From Verrucomicrobiota bacterium (GTDB lineage: Bacteria > Verrucomicrobiota > Verrucomicrobiia > Limisphaerales > J093), in contig JARYMD010000006.1 of assembly GCA_029907285.1 (NCBI GenBank), positions 1 to 25,534 of the forward strand: a stretch of 25,534 bases of DNA. Direction: 5' to 3'. The notes under the pieces are model-generated. The model did no database searches. It worked only from the letters and a program-made list of their open reading frames with translations, and had not been told where the DNA came from. Positions 1 through 8,036 of this stretch are shown piece by piece (the stretch's first letter is position 1; each line of letters begins with the position of its first letter). Position numbers and translations under genes: made by a program.

Positions 1-239
1 CGGTTGTACAGGCTGGCTAATGAACAGTTCGAAGGTGGGTTCATGTCATTTTCTTCGAGATCATGATGTCTGGGGCTACAGGTGCCTGGACGGTCTTTGG
101 CTGAGTCGGAAGAGCGGTGCAAGGCGAATCCCGGGGATGCTGTTGGGAGAGGGGTATGTGTTGCGTGACAGGCACGATATCGTTCATGAAACGTCAGATA
201 TTGGGGGGGCGAGCCATTCCGGAAGCTTCTCGGACGGCG
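1..239. other. Window edge, no gene recognised
   Basis: This stretch lies downstream of the debranching enzyme gene. Short open frames exist on the plus strand, but their translations resemble no family I know and run antisense into the debranching gene. No convincing terminator hairpin follows the stop at 240. A GTGACAGGCAC string at 165-175 is one base away from the palindromic repeat core found elsewhere in the window, but a single copy without flanking similarity is weak. Confidence 0.4.
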
Positions 240-3200
240 TCACAGTGGTTTATTCGCCTCGAGAATTCTCAATACCCTCAGAGTCTCGGTCACGCTCCAT
301 GCCTGAGCGTCGCATCCGCGGAGGGTGTGAGGCGCGTCGCCGTCCATGATTTCGGGGAGTTGTCCGACACAACCCTCGAGCAAAAGGCGCTTTGCACTGC
401 ACAGGTATGCCATTGCGGCAGACACCGCAGCGGGCTCGAAATCCCATGCCCGCGCAAGCGCTTCGCAAAACACAGGCAGCATCCAGACCCACGCCGTCCC
501 GTTGTGATACGCGGGTTTCCGGCGAGTATCCTCGTCGCCTTCATGTCGGCCAAAGTAGGGGTTGTCAGGGTTATTCAACAATCGCCCACCGGGACCGTAA
601 ATTGGCAGAGGCGGGCTGACCGGCAGTGGAGCAAGCGACCTAAGTCCACCGGGCACCAACAAATGGCGCTGTGCGGCAGCAACGCACATGCGAGCTTTGC
701 CGCCTTTGAGCAGGCCGAGCGCAATGGGTACCAGGCAGTTGCTTCTTAACGCCTCGTCATGGCGTGCCACGGTGGCAGGTTGACCAGCCGGAGCAAGCAA
801 CAGATCAGCGAACCACCCTTTCTTTTCGAGCCAGAACAACCGGTCCATCGATTCGAGTGCGCGGTCGGCAAGAATGCCCCAGGGCTCGGCGGTGGGCGGC
901 ACATTCAGGCCTTCCAATTGTCGAAGCAGGCGAATCCAAAGAGCTTGAATTTCGATTGGGTAACCCTCACGCGGTGTGCACGGAGGAAAATTCGTGTCCA
1001 TCCAGGTGAAGTGGCTCGGGCTCCATACAAGCGCCGAAGCCGGGTCCACCCTGATTCCATTCGGCGTGCCGCGCAGGTACGAGCCGGCAATGGATCTTAG
1101 AACATCAACAATGCTACGGCCGGTTGAATCAACGCTCTTTTTGTAGAACGACTCCGCACTCGAGCGCCGCGTTGTTCCCGCCGAACCGCCAGCCGCGGCC
1201 AAAGCAAGCGCGTATTCATCGCACGCAAGGCCATACCAAAGCGGCGCATCCGAAGAATCCCGGTTGCCACCGTGTTCCCCGATGAGCATGTTTGGCAATG
1301 TTCCGTCCTTCTCGAATCGTCCGAACAACGCGAGCAAACTCTCGGCTTCTTTCAGCCGCCCGAGTGAAATCAGCCCGCGCGCTGCTATGAGCGAGTCCCG
1401 CCCCCATTCGAGGAACCATGGATAACCGGCGATTACAGACCACGCAGAACCTCGGCGGGCCAGGAAGCTATTTGCCGCGGTTGTCAGCGTGGTTTGCAGG
1501 TCCAAAGTGGTCACACGCGAATGTTTTCGCGGCTCGCCGGCAAAGGCTCCGAAACCGGATCGAATTTCATCTGCAGTCGGCTCGGTCGAATCAGCGCAGG
1601 CGACCACATGGACGCTTTCGTCTTCTCCCAGCGACAGTTCGAACCATCCCGGGCTGTAAGCTGCGCCTTCGGCTGTTAACCCGCGAGTTGCTTCGACGGG
1701 ATGTGGAATATGTTCGCACCATTCCGGCTCGGGATGGTATGCCATGAGCGTTGACTGCCCGGGTTCTGCGAGGCGGTTGCGGGGTTTATCTTCCTGACCG
1801 TTGCTTCGCATTGCCCAAACACGGAGTTGGCGGTCCGCCGCGGGCGAAAACTCAAAGCCAATGTACGCGCATGGGCCCGCCCAATTGGCCGCCTGTTTGG
1901 ATTCGATCGGGCGGCAGTGGCTTGCAAAATGATGTTCTGCGCCGGGAGTCCGAGAGGTTTCCTGATGAAAATTGCGGTCTTCAATGTCAATACGCACCGT
2001 CAGTCGCACATCGTGAACAGGTGTTGTCCTGCCGGATGCGCTTTGGTTTGCGTGTTTTGTCTGGTGGCGCATGTTGCCGGGTGCGAGCCTTGAAAACTTC
2101 AGCACAGTTGTGTTTCGGCCTTCCAACATGCACGCTTCAACAAGAATGCCGACCAGCCGCCCGTCACCGGCCGGAACATGAAACATCCAGCGCGCAGGCG
2201 GGCCGGGATCGAAATCCACCAGATGCCTTGCATCCAACGGCGACAAGAAACCGTCAGCGCTTGTCCACACGCGCGCGCGCTTCGCAAAAACGTGCCGATC
2301 GACAGGATGGTCTGCGCTCAGATTCGCGCCAAGGAGACAGTCGTACTTCGATCTGACCGAGCCAAAATCGAGGCAGAAACGCGCCATTGCACCCCGGCCG
2401 TTTGTGAGCAGCACTATTCTGTCCTCCGGATATCGCAATTTGACGGGCCCGGCATTCGTGGAAGTGTCCAGAAACTCAATTCCTGCTGTTGTCTCAGCGG
2501 GTTTGTCCGCATAACTCTCAAACCGCAACACCGCCGTGCCCGCGCTTCGCCGCGGCGGATAGCACGCCACGTGTCTGTTCCCAATTCGTTCAGAGCGGGC
2601 CTGCCAATGAGCTTTTGCCTCCTGTGTTTCAATGTTCACGTGGAAAGGACTCGAATGCTCGATCACCAGCCAGTGATCCACTGGCACAAGCGTCACCCGC
2701 CTGCTGTCAGAGACCGTCCAACAAACCACGCGCGGGAACAGTCCCCGCGCTGCTTCGAGTTTTTCCAGCAGAACGGTAGAGCGCGCCTTGTCAGTTGATT
2801 CCGCTGAACAGGAAGTTTGTCCGTGGTTCGCATTGGCAAAATTTTCTTCAAGGCGCGTTGCCGCACTCAAAAAGGAGGCAAGGTCGCGTTCCGCCCAATC
2901 AGCAAGCGCGTCAATTTCAGCAGGGTCGATATGCTCCGGTGGAACATGGCTCGTCAAAACGCTCAACGCGATTGCGCGTGCTGCACATCGTCTTCTGTAC
3001 GCCTCGCCGCTGAGTCCGTGCGGCGTCGCCGTCCTCGCAAGGCAGTAAGCCGAAGCCGGGGGAAGATCGAAGACGGCCTTGTCCGCTTTAACCACCGTGT
3101 TGGGCGGCGACTGGTTCAACAGGTCCACTTCGAACCCGGCCGGCGCAATTTGGTTCATCGTCAACTCGATTCTCTGGCGTGCGCTCGTGTCGGTGTTGAC

Positions 3201-4829
3201 AAGCACCAGCACCGAATCGAGCCCTTCGCGCGACGTCCTTTTGAGTGCATACACGGGCGAACCGGGAGGGCTGAGCCGCTCGAGATGCGCACCATCGAAA
3301 AAACACGGGTGCTCGGCCAAAAGGCGATTCAACCGGGCCAATTCAGGGACTATGTTGTCTGCGTTTCCCCATGCCATCCCGCTGCTCCCATGCACGTCCA
3401 CCTTCTCCTTCGCCAGCCATTCAACGCCGCAAGTGAAACCGAAACAACCGCTCACACTTGTCAAACCACAGAGCCGATTTCGCAAGAGCGACCATTCCCG
3501 CCCGCGAGCAGCAAGTCGCGGATTGTCGTGGGTTTCGGAATAATGAACGAGCAGCCCCACACTTCGGCTTTGCTTGATTGCATGGTCAAGGTACCCGGAA
3601 ACCTGCAATCCATCGTAGTTTTGGAACAACTCCGAGTATGCCCATTGAAACCCGCCTTCAGTCAACAGGTCCTCCGTGATCTCCCACGCGCCGCCGAGGC
3701 CTTCGAGGAAAAACACCGTGTCCGGGAATTCCATGCGCACCTTGGCAATGATGTAGCGCCATACATCCCGCGGCACAAAATAACCCGCGTCACATCTGAA
3801 ACCGTCAACGCCCCGCCGACACCATTCAATAAACACATCAGCCAGATGGCGCCGCAACTCCGGATTTGCATGCTCCAACTCGACAAGGTCCTCCCAGATC
3901 ACGCCCCATGCACCTGGGCTGACAAACGTGCCGTCGTGTTTTCGCATGAACCATTCCGGATGCCGCCATTGCAGCGTCGATTCCCAGCCGGTGTGGTTGA
4001 TCGCCATGTCAAGAAACACCCAGCCGCCCCGCGCATGCACCGCACGTGTTAATTCTCGAAACTGGTCAACACCCGTCGTTTTCCGATCAAACTCGATCAG
4101 CGCCGGATCAATCGCCAGCAAGTCCCCCGCGGCATACGGACTCCCAAAACGCCCAAACCGCGCGTAGGTCGTCGGAACCGGATTCACCGGCAGCAAATGA
4201 AGAATCCTGCAGCCAAGCGTGTCGAAAATGTGCGGAAGTTCGCGCACCAGATCGCGCAGTTTCCCCGACGGCGGAATCACAGTATAGCCTTGCGCATCCA
4301 ATTGCCGGAGCCGGTGCTCGAGCGCTTCGTTGCTCGCTGCCGGTACGCTCTTCGTCGGACCGAACATTCGCGGAAACGCGCAGTAAAGGGTGTTCCATGT
4401 CCGGCATGCATTGGGCTGAACGTTGATCCCGACATCCGGCCCGGCCGGCCAATGTTGCCAGCCGCGAGTGTCAACCGCATATGCCTTGGCGCGAAAATAG
4501 CCAACCTCAACCAGCGGGAGCTCCACCTTCCACACATTCCCCGCGCAACGCATCGGAATGTCGTGCCATGATTTTGCGATGGGAGGACGCCCGTGCTCAA
4601 CCTCCGACAGTATTTCCTCGCGCAAAGCGTCGGCGCGTCCGAGGTTTGTCCTCAGAAAAGCGCGCCATCTGTCCGGCCACGGCTTGCCACTCGCAACCCG
4701 CAGCTTAAAACACACCGAGTCGCCTGCAAACTTGACCAGGCGTTCGCCCGTGCGCGGTTCCTGCTCAAACTCGTGCATTGCCGCGGGTCTTATCGCCGAA
4801 TCGGGTCTTTCGCGCAACTTCGGAAACAT
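240..4829 (-). CDS. Glycogen debranching enzyme, GH13 + GH133 fusion (AGL-like)
   Basis: A 1529-residue protein predicted to act on glycogen branch points in the cytoplasm (no signal peptide). Residues ~1-160 form an N-terminal beta-rich region. Residues ~165-620 are a GH13 (alpha-amylase/4-alpha-glucanotransferase) barrel with all conserved regions: DMAINH (D274), GFRCDAGY with nucleophile D347, FLEG with acid/base E376, and ETHDN (D435). The ~780-1090 region resembles the N-terminal sandwich of prokaryotic amylo-alpha-1,6-glucosidases (GAMARF, SKYDCLLGANL, DRHVFAKRARVW). Residues ~1100-1520 are a GH133 (alpha/alpha)6 barrel with GYPWFLEWGRDS (D1145), SSDAPLWY and NGTAWVWMLP. Size and domain order match the eukaryotic bifunctional debranching enzyme (about 1530 residues), while most bacterial GH133 proteins are about half as long. 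The start is ATG at 4829; M18 (4778) is an alternative, and neither has a Shine-Dalgarno. The gene diverges from hisH. Confidence 0.9.
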   Translation of the reverse strand: MFPKLRERPDSAIRPAAMHEFEQEPRTGERLVKFAGDSVCFKLRVASGKPWPDRWRAFLRTNLGRADALREEILSEVEHGRPPIAKSWHDIPMRCAGNVWKVELPLVEVGYFRAKAYAVDTRGWQHWPAGPDVGINVQPNACRTWNTLYCAFPRMFGPTKSVPAASNEALEHRLRQLDAQGYTVIPPSGKLRDLVRELPHIFDTLGCRILHLLPVNPVPTTYARFGRFGSPYAAGDLLAIDPALIEFDRKTTGVDQFRELTRAVHARGGWVFLDMAINHTGWESTLQWRHPEWFMRKHDGTFVSPGAWGVIWEDLVELEHANPELRRHLADVFIEWCRRGVDGFRCDAGYFVPRDVWRYIIAKVRMEFPDTVFFLEGLGGAWEITEDLLTEGGFQWAYSELFQNYDGLQVSGYLDHAIKQSRSVGLLVHYSETHDNPRLAARGREWSLLRNRLCGLTSVSGCFGFTCGVEWLAKEKVDVHGSSGMAWGNADNIVPELARLNRLLAEHPCFFDGAHLERLSPPGSPVYALKRTSREGLDSVLVLVNTDTSARQRIELTMNQIAPAGFEVDLLNQSPPNTVVKADKAVFDLPPASAYCLARTATPHGLSGEAYRRRCAARAIALSVLTSHVPPEHIDPAEIDALADWAERDLASFLSAATRLEENFANANHGQTSCSAESTDKARSTVLLEKLEAARGLFPRVVCWTVSDSRRVTLVPVDHWLVIEHSSPFHVNIETQEAKAHWQARSERIGNRHVACYPPRRSAGTAVLRFESYADKPAETTAGIEFLDTSTNAGPVKLRYPEDRIVLLTNGRGAMARFCLDFGSVRSKYDCLLGANLSADHPVDRHVFAKRARVWTSADGFLSPLDARHLVDFDPGPPARWMFHVPAGDGRLVGILVEACMLEGRNTTVLKFSRLAPGNMRHQTKHANQSASGRTTPVHDVRLTVRIDIEDRNFHQETSRTPGAEHHFASHCRPIESKQAANWAGPCAYIGFEFSPAADRQLRVWAMRSNGQEDKPRNRLAEPGQSTLMAYHPEPEWCEHIPHPVEATRGLTAEGAAYSPGWFELSLGEDESVHVVACADSTEPTADEIRSGFGAFAGEPRKHSRVTTLDLQTTLTTAANSFLARRGSAWSVIAGYPWFLEWGRDSLIAARGLISLGRLKEAESLLALFGRFEKDGTLPNMLIGEHGGNRDSSDAPLWYGLACDEYALALAAAGGSAGTTRRSSAESFYKKSVDSTGRSIVDVLRSIAGSYLRGTPNGIRVDPASALVWSPSHFTWMDTNFPPCTPREGYPIEIQALWIRLLRQLEGLNVPPTAEPWGILADRALESMDRLFWLEKKGWFADLLLAPAGQPATVARHDEALRSNCLVPIALGLLKGGKARMCVAAAQRHLLVPGGLRSLAPLPVSPPLPIYGPGGRLLNNPDNPYFGRHEGDEDTRRKPAYHNGTAWVWMLPVFCEALARAWDFEPAAVSAAMAYLCSAKRLLLEGCVGQLPEIMDGDAPHTLRGCDAQAWSVTETLRVLRILEANKPL

Positions 4830-5108
4830 CCGGTCATGTTAACTGCACAGCGGCGCTTGATGACCGTTGCGTTCATATTGGACCAGCCTGCACGGCAGGC
4901 AGCGCATGCTGAATTATTTCGTTCGCCCCGGCATTTCTTTGCCGAGAAATGAACCGGCCGTGAAGCGGCCACAATTTGGCGACGCGGGCAAGACGCCGAA
5001 ATGTGCAATGGGCAGCTCGGCGTTCTGACACCGCGCTCATGGCCGGTCTGAGGTGCAGCCTCGCCAAGCAGAGTTTGATTTTGACTGTGAAGCGTCTAAT
5101 GTTGCGCA
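4830..5108. promoter_or_regulatory. Divergent intergenic region, debranching enzyme / hisH
   Basis: This 279-bp region separates two divergent genes and must hold both promoters. It contains an inverted repeat at 4932-4951 (CATTTCT, 6-nt loop, AGAAATG) whose stem is extended imperfectly by CCGG on both sides (4928-4957). TCTAAT at 5095-5100 would serve as a -10 box for hisH, which would put transcription start close to the GTG codon, but no well-spaced -35 was found. No small gene was recognised. Confidence 0.35.
4928..4957. repeat. Inverted repeat, possible operator or hairpin
   Basis: Perfect 7-bp arms CATTTCT (4932-4938) and AGAAATG (4945-4951) flank TTGCCG. CCGG lies immediately outside the left arm and two bases outside the right arm. 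The site is about 100 bp upstream of the debranching enzyme start and 150 bp upstream of hisH. Its role is inferred from position only; there is no T-run. Confidence 0.35.
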
Positions 5109-5732
5109 GTGATTGCGTTGATTGATTACGGAGCTGGAAACCTCCAAAGCGTGTTCAAGAGCCTCCGGCACGTCGGCGCTTCGGTCCAGTTGATCGCGCG
5201 CCCGGAAGAGCTTCGCGGCGCAAGCGCGCTTGTGCTGCCCGGTGTCGGCGCATTCGACGATTGTCTGAACGCCATGGAACGACAGGGCCTTGCGACTGCC
5301 TGTCGCGAATTCATTCAAAGCGGGCGGCCTTTTCTCGGAATATGCGTCGGGTACCAGGCCCTGTTCGAGCGCAGCGAAGAATTCAACAGCCGCGCACCCG
5401 GACTCGCAGTTTTCAAAGGCAATGTCGTCCGGTTCAGCGCCCAGCACGGCATAAAAACGCCCCAGATCGGCTGGAATCAGTTGGACATTGTCCGGCCCGA
5501 TTGCCCCCTGTTTCGCGGTGTTCCCTCCGGAAGCTACGTGTATTTCGTCCACAGCTACTTCCCAAAGCCAGTTGACGAGTCGATCGTCGCCGCACGAACA
5601 GTATATGGCGAAACATTCGCCTCAGCCGTTTGGCATGACAACGTTGTCGCCACTCAGTTCCATCCGGAGAAAAGCCAGGACATCGGCCTCTGCATGCTCC
5701 GGAATTTTGTTGAATGGGCCGAACAAACGTGA
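5109..5732 (+). CDS. hisH: Imidazole glycerol phosphate synthase glutaminase subunit HisH
   Basis: A class I glutamine amidotransferase of 207 residues, the usual HisH length. It releases ammonia from glutamine for HisF in histidine biosynthesis and acts as a HisH-HisF dimer in the cytoplasm. The N-terminus reads IALIDYGAGNLQSV, the classical HisH opening. The catalytic triad is visible: C79 in GICVGYQ, H185 and E187 in QFHPEKSQ. KTPQIGWN (residues 116-123) corresponds to the family KxPxxGWN motif. The start is GTG at 5109; the ATG at 5099 is in another frame, and no Shine-Dalgarno is seen. With TCTAAT only 8 nt upstream the transcript could be nearly leaderless (inference). No hisF, hisA or other his gene lies in the window, so the gene is separated from its partner here. 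Confidence 0.93.
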   Translation: MIALIDYGAGNLQSVFKSLRHVGASVQLIARPEELRGASALVLPGVGAFDDCLNAMERQGLATACREFIQSGRPFLGICVGYQALFERSEEFNSRAPGLAVFKGNVVRFSAQHGIKTPQIGWNQLDIVRPDCPLFRGVPSGSYVYFVHSYFPKPVDESIVAARTVYGETFASAVWHDNVVATQFHPEKSQDIGLCMLRNFVEWAEQT

Positions 5733-5916
5733 CAGGACAGAAATATCAGGGAGCCTAAACATCAACCGCAGAAAAATCGGTGGCAGCAGAGCAAACCACA
5801 GAATACGCCAAACACGCGAAAACGAATCGTTGCACCGTGGCCGTGCTCGAAGGGTGGCAAGGCCCGGCCCACACGGGCCTGAGCCACCGGTCCCGGTAAG
5901 TTCCGCCGAATCATTA
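5733..5916. other. Intergenic region between convergent hisH and pseudopilin gene
   Basis: The stretch holds the hairpin at 5853-5888. It also has a segment at about 5760-5825 (AACCACAGAATACGCC and flanks) resembling, from memory, AACCACAGA-type sequences scattered between genes in many Verrucomicrobiota and Planctomycetota genomes. The latter is a recollection, not a search result. Confidence 0.3.
5853..5888. terminator. Strong hairpin, likely bidirectional terminator
   Basis: GGTGGC (5853-5858), one unpaired A, then AGGCCCG (5860-5866), a 7-nt loop, CGGGCCT (5874-5880), two unpaired bases and GCCACC (5883-5888). This makes a 13-bp GC-rich stem with a small bulge. It lies between two convergent stop codons (hisH at 5732, pseudopilin gene at 5917), the expected place for a shared terminator. 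There is no U-tract, so it may instead protect 3' ends. Confidence 0.55.
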
Positions 5917-6669
5917 TCAAGGCCGCGGCCTGAGGCTGGCTATGCGTTTCCCAAGGTCCGGGCCGATGTCCTCCTGGTAGAAGTAGGCATCGCGGTCGCC
6001 ACCTGTGCTCCAACTGTGCAGAAAAAGTGTATTGTCAAATTTGATCCACCTCGCCGACCCATCCATGTGCACATGGTTGCCTCCGACAGGCGCCCCTGAC
6101 CGTGCCCGGTGCGGCGGCATCCCCTTGAAAGCCGTGTCACGGCCGCCGCCCCATTTGCCGTCGATCTTCATCATCGCGTCGGCCGCCAGAACCCAGCCCG
6201 GTTGCGACTGGCCGGCTTTGATCGGGCTGCGCGAATCGAATGTCCCGGCCGGGTTCATCCACTTCGGTATCCCGCCAAAATACTGATATCCAATCACCCA
6301 TTGATCGTATTCTCGTTCGTACTGGGGAAAATCAGGACGGCTCGGGCAGGTCCAAATTTGAGGCGATTTGTTCGAGCTGATCGTGAGTCCAACCGTGGCC
6401 GCCGCAGTGCGCTCGGGCGGGTTAAGGCAAATCTGGACCTGGCCAAACCGCGCTTCCACGACCTTGTCCGCGTTGTCTTCTGCGTACACAATCATGCCCA
6501 CCGCAATTTGCCGCAGGTTGTTGAGGCAGGCCGTCCTTTTTCCGGTCTCTTTGGCGCGCGCAAGCGCTGGCAGCAGCATCCCGGCAAGTATCGCTATGAT
6601 CGCGATTACCACCAGCAACTCGATCAAAGTGAACGCGGCCCGTCTCAAAACCCCGGCTGTGAGAGGCAT
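5917..6669 (-). CDS. Type IV pilin-like / pseudopilin-family protein (prepilin N-terminal methylation domain)
   Basis: This protein has a class III prepilin signal followed by a large extracytoplasmic domain. From the ATG at 6669 it starts with a short basic leader (MPLTAGVLRRAA) and then FTLIELLVVIAIIAILAGMLLPALARAKE, with Glu at +5 of the mature helix. Ala instead of Gly sits at -1, as is common in AFTLIELL-type proteins of Verrucomicrobiota and Planctomycetota. A NNLRQI stretch follows the helix. NHVHMDGSARWIKFD near the C-terminus resembles the His-x-x-x-DG-S-x-x-W ending of the paralogous family in these phyla. The frame also opens with ATG at 6789, but that would give a 52-residue leader, so I prefer 6669. 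These proteins usually occur in dozens of copies per genome, and their exact job (secretion pseudopilin or surface fibre) is unknown. It is the last gene of the minus-strand run. Confidence 0.85.
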   Translation of the reverse strand: MPLTAGVLRRAAFTLIELLVVIAIIAILAGMLLPALARAKETGKRTACLNNLRQIAVGMIVYAEDNADKVVEARFGQVQICLNPPERTAAATVGLTISSNKSPQIWTCPSRPDFPQYEREYDQWVIGYQYFGGIPKWMNPAGTFDSRSPIKAGQSQPGWVLAADAMMKIDGKWGGGRDTAFKGMPPHRARSGAPVGGNHVHMDGSARWIKFDNTLFLHSWSTGGDRDAYFYQEDIGPDLGKRIASLRPRP

Positions 6670-6813
6670 CGGCCCACATCGGTGGCCTCTTTTCCCGCTG
6701 CAACCAGACCCGGCCCCGAACGGCCGATCTGCCGAACCGCCATGATTTACGGTTTGCATTGGATTCACCGGAACCATGCGTGCTGCCATTCCGCGTTTCT
6801 CAGCGTTTCATTG

Positions 6814-7926
6814 CTACCTTTGACGGCAACTATTGTCAACGATTGGCTCTGCACGCGCCTGTGCGTCAAGCGCAAGCTCAATCGCAAGAAAGGTGTGGCT
6901 TTGCGGCATCGCGTTTTCGGTCCTGTCCAGACAATCGCGGATCAATCGGCCGAAATACGGGAACCCGACTTTGCCATGCACGGCCAGATGGTGTTCCCCC
7001 GTGCGGTCCACCAGATACACATGATCGCCCTCGAATTCGCGCCCAATATCAAGGTATTTCCTCAGTTCAATGTATCCATCAGTGCCAAGAATAAACGTTC
7101 GGCCGTCGCCCCATGCACGAAGTCCATCCGGCGTGAACCAATCCACACGGAAGTATTGTGTTGCCCCATTGTCGGCAATCAATGTCGCGTCCCCGTAATC
7201 TTCGAAGAATGGATGATCGGTGTGATTGTAATTTGCAACCTTGCTGTGCAGAACCCGCGCTTGCCTGGCTCCGGCATAAAACAAGAACTGCTCAATCTGG
7301 TGGCAGCCAAGATCAACCAAAATCCCGCCGTACTTGTCCTTTTCCCAGAACCATGCCGGGCGGCTCGGCGCGTTAACGCGGTGCGGCCCCAATCCGAGCA
7401 CTTGCAGCACGCGCCCTATTGCGCCGGACTTGATCAGGTCACCGGCATGTTCTGCCGCCTCCGAGTGCAGCCGTTCAGCGTAGTAAACGGCAAATTTGCG
7501 CCCCGTCATCTTAACCATTTTCCTGGCTTCTTCGAGCTGAGCGCGGGTCGTGAACGGTGGTTTGTCAGTGAAATAATCTTTGCCATGTGCCATGGCTTTC
7601 ACCCCCAACGGCCCCCGAAAACACGGGATTGGCGCGCTCGCTATCAGGTTAATGTCGGGCGCCTCCAACACTTCCTCTTCGCATCTCGCGGTTTTGGCAC
7701 CCGGGTATGTTCGACAAAACTCCTCGACCCGCGCAGGATCGGGATCGTAAACAAGGGAGATTTCCGCGCCTGCCTCGCGCAAGCCGTTGCACATCCCGTA
7801 AATGTGCCCGTGATCAAGGCCAATCGCGCCAACGCGGAACTCACCACGCTTGCACACCGGCTGTGCCCGGCCCACAGGGGCGTACCTCATCCCATCCGCC
7901 TTTTGCGAACTCGAAGGACCATTCAT
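6814..7926 (-). CDS. Gfo/Idh/MocA family oxidoreductase, cytoplasmic
   Basis: A predicted NAD(P)-dependent sugar or polyol dehydrogenase of about 370 residues. The N-terminal Rossmann fold begins RVGAIGLDHGHIYGM. It is followed by DKP (in DYFTDKPPF), the counterpart of the family EKP motif whose Lys helps bind cofactor and substrate. The C-terminal alpha/beta domain carries GGILVDLGCHQIEQFLFYAG, matching the family GGxxxDxGxHxID/E signature with the catalytic His region. There is no signal peptide, in contrast to the Tat-exported paralogue upstream. The start is ambiguous: TTG at 7974 is the longest, ATG at 7926 is chosen, and ATG at 7890 has AAGG a few bases upstream and would place the Rossmann strand nearer the N-terminus. 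It lies about 90 bp after comEC on the same strand. The substrate cannot be read from the sequence. Confidence 0.88.
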   Translation of the reverse strand: MNGPSSSQKADGMRYAPVGRAQPVCKRGEFRVGAIGLDHGHIYGMCNGLREAGAEISLVYDPDPARVEEFCRTYPGAKTARCEEEVLEAPDINLIASAPIPCFRGPLGVKAMAHGKDYFTDKPPFTTRAQLEEARKMVKMTGRKFAVYYAERLHSEAAEHAGDLIKSGAIGRVLQVLGLGPHRVNAPSRPAWFWEKDKYGGILVDLGCHQIEQFLFYAGARQARVLHSKVANYNHTDHPFFEDYGDATLIADNGATQYFRVDWFTPDGLRAWGDGRTFILGTDGYIELRKYLDIGREFEGDHVYLVDRTGEHHLAVHGKVGFPYFGRLIRDCLDRTENAMPQSHTFLAIELALDAQARAEPIVDNSCRQR

Positions 7927-7952
7927 AACAGAGCTTGCACCACATGCTAAAC

Positions 7953-8036
7953 TTCGGGCCTGACACCATGTCAATCTGCATCGGATTCGCGAAGGAGCTT
8001 CGAGCCTGACACCGTGTCAATCCGCATCCGGTTCGC
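7953..8036. repeat. 38-bp imperfect direct repeat, two copies
   Basis: Copies at 7953-7990 and 7999-8036 differ at 5 of 38 positions, with a 46-bp period. Each contains a palindrome: TGACA-CCA-TGTCA in the first and TGACAC-C-GTGTCA in the second. The second copy overlaps the last codons and stop of comEC. Read on the minus strand, copy 1 contains TGACATGGTGTCAGGC, which differs by one base from a plus-strand element at 14798-14813, so they belong to one dispersed family. Confidence 0.75.

Noticed and set aside
165..175. GTGACAGGCAC near the window start, one base from the palindromic repeat core
   Set aside because: A single short match without the flanking TTGTT or TGACATG; chance is adequate.
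2817..4052. Plus-strand open frame of 411 codons
   Set aside because: It is antisense to the GH13 half of the debranching enzyme, and its translation is Arg/His/Pro-rich with no recognisable motif; it is a codon-bias shadow.
6109..7950. Plus-strand open frame of 613 codons
   Set aside because: It is antisense to both the pseudopilin-like gene and the cytoplasmic oxidoreductase, crosses their boundary and shows no domain.
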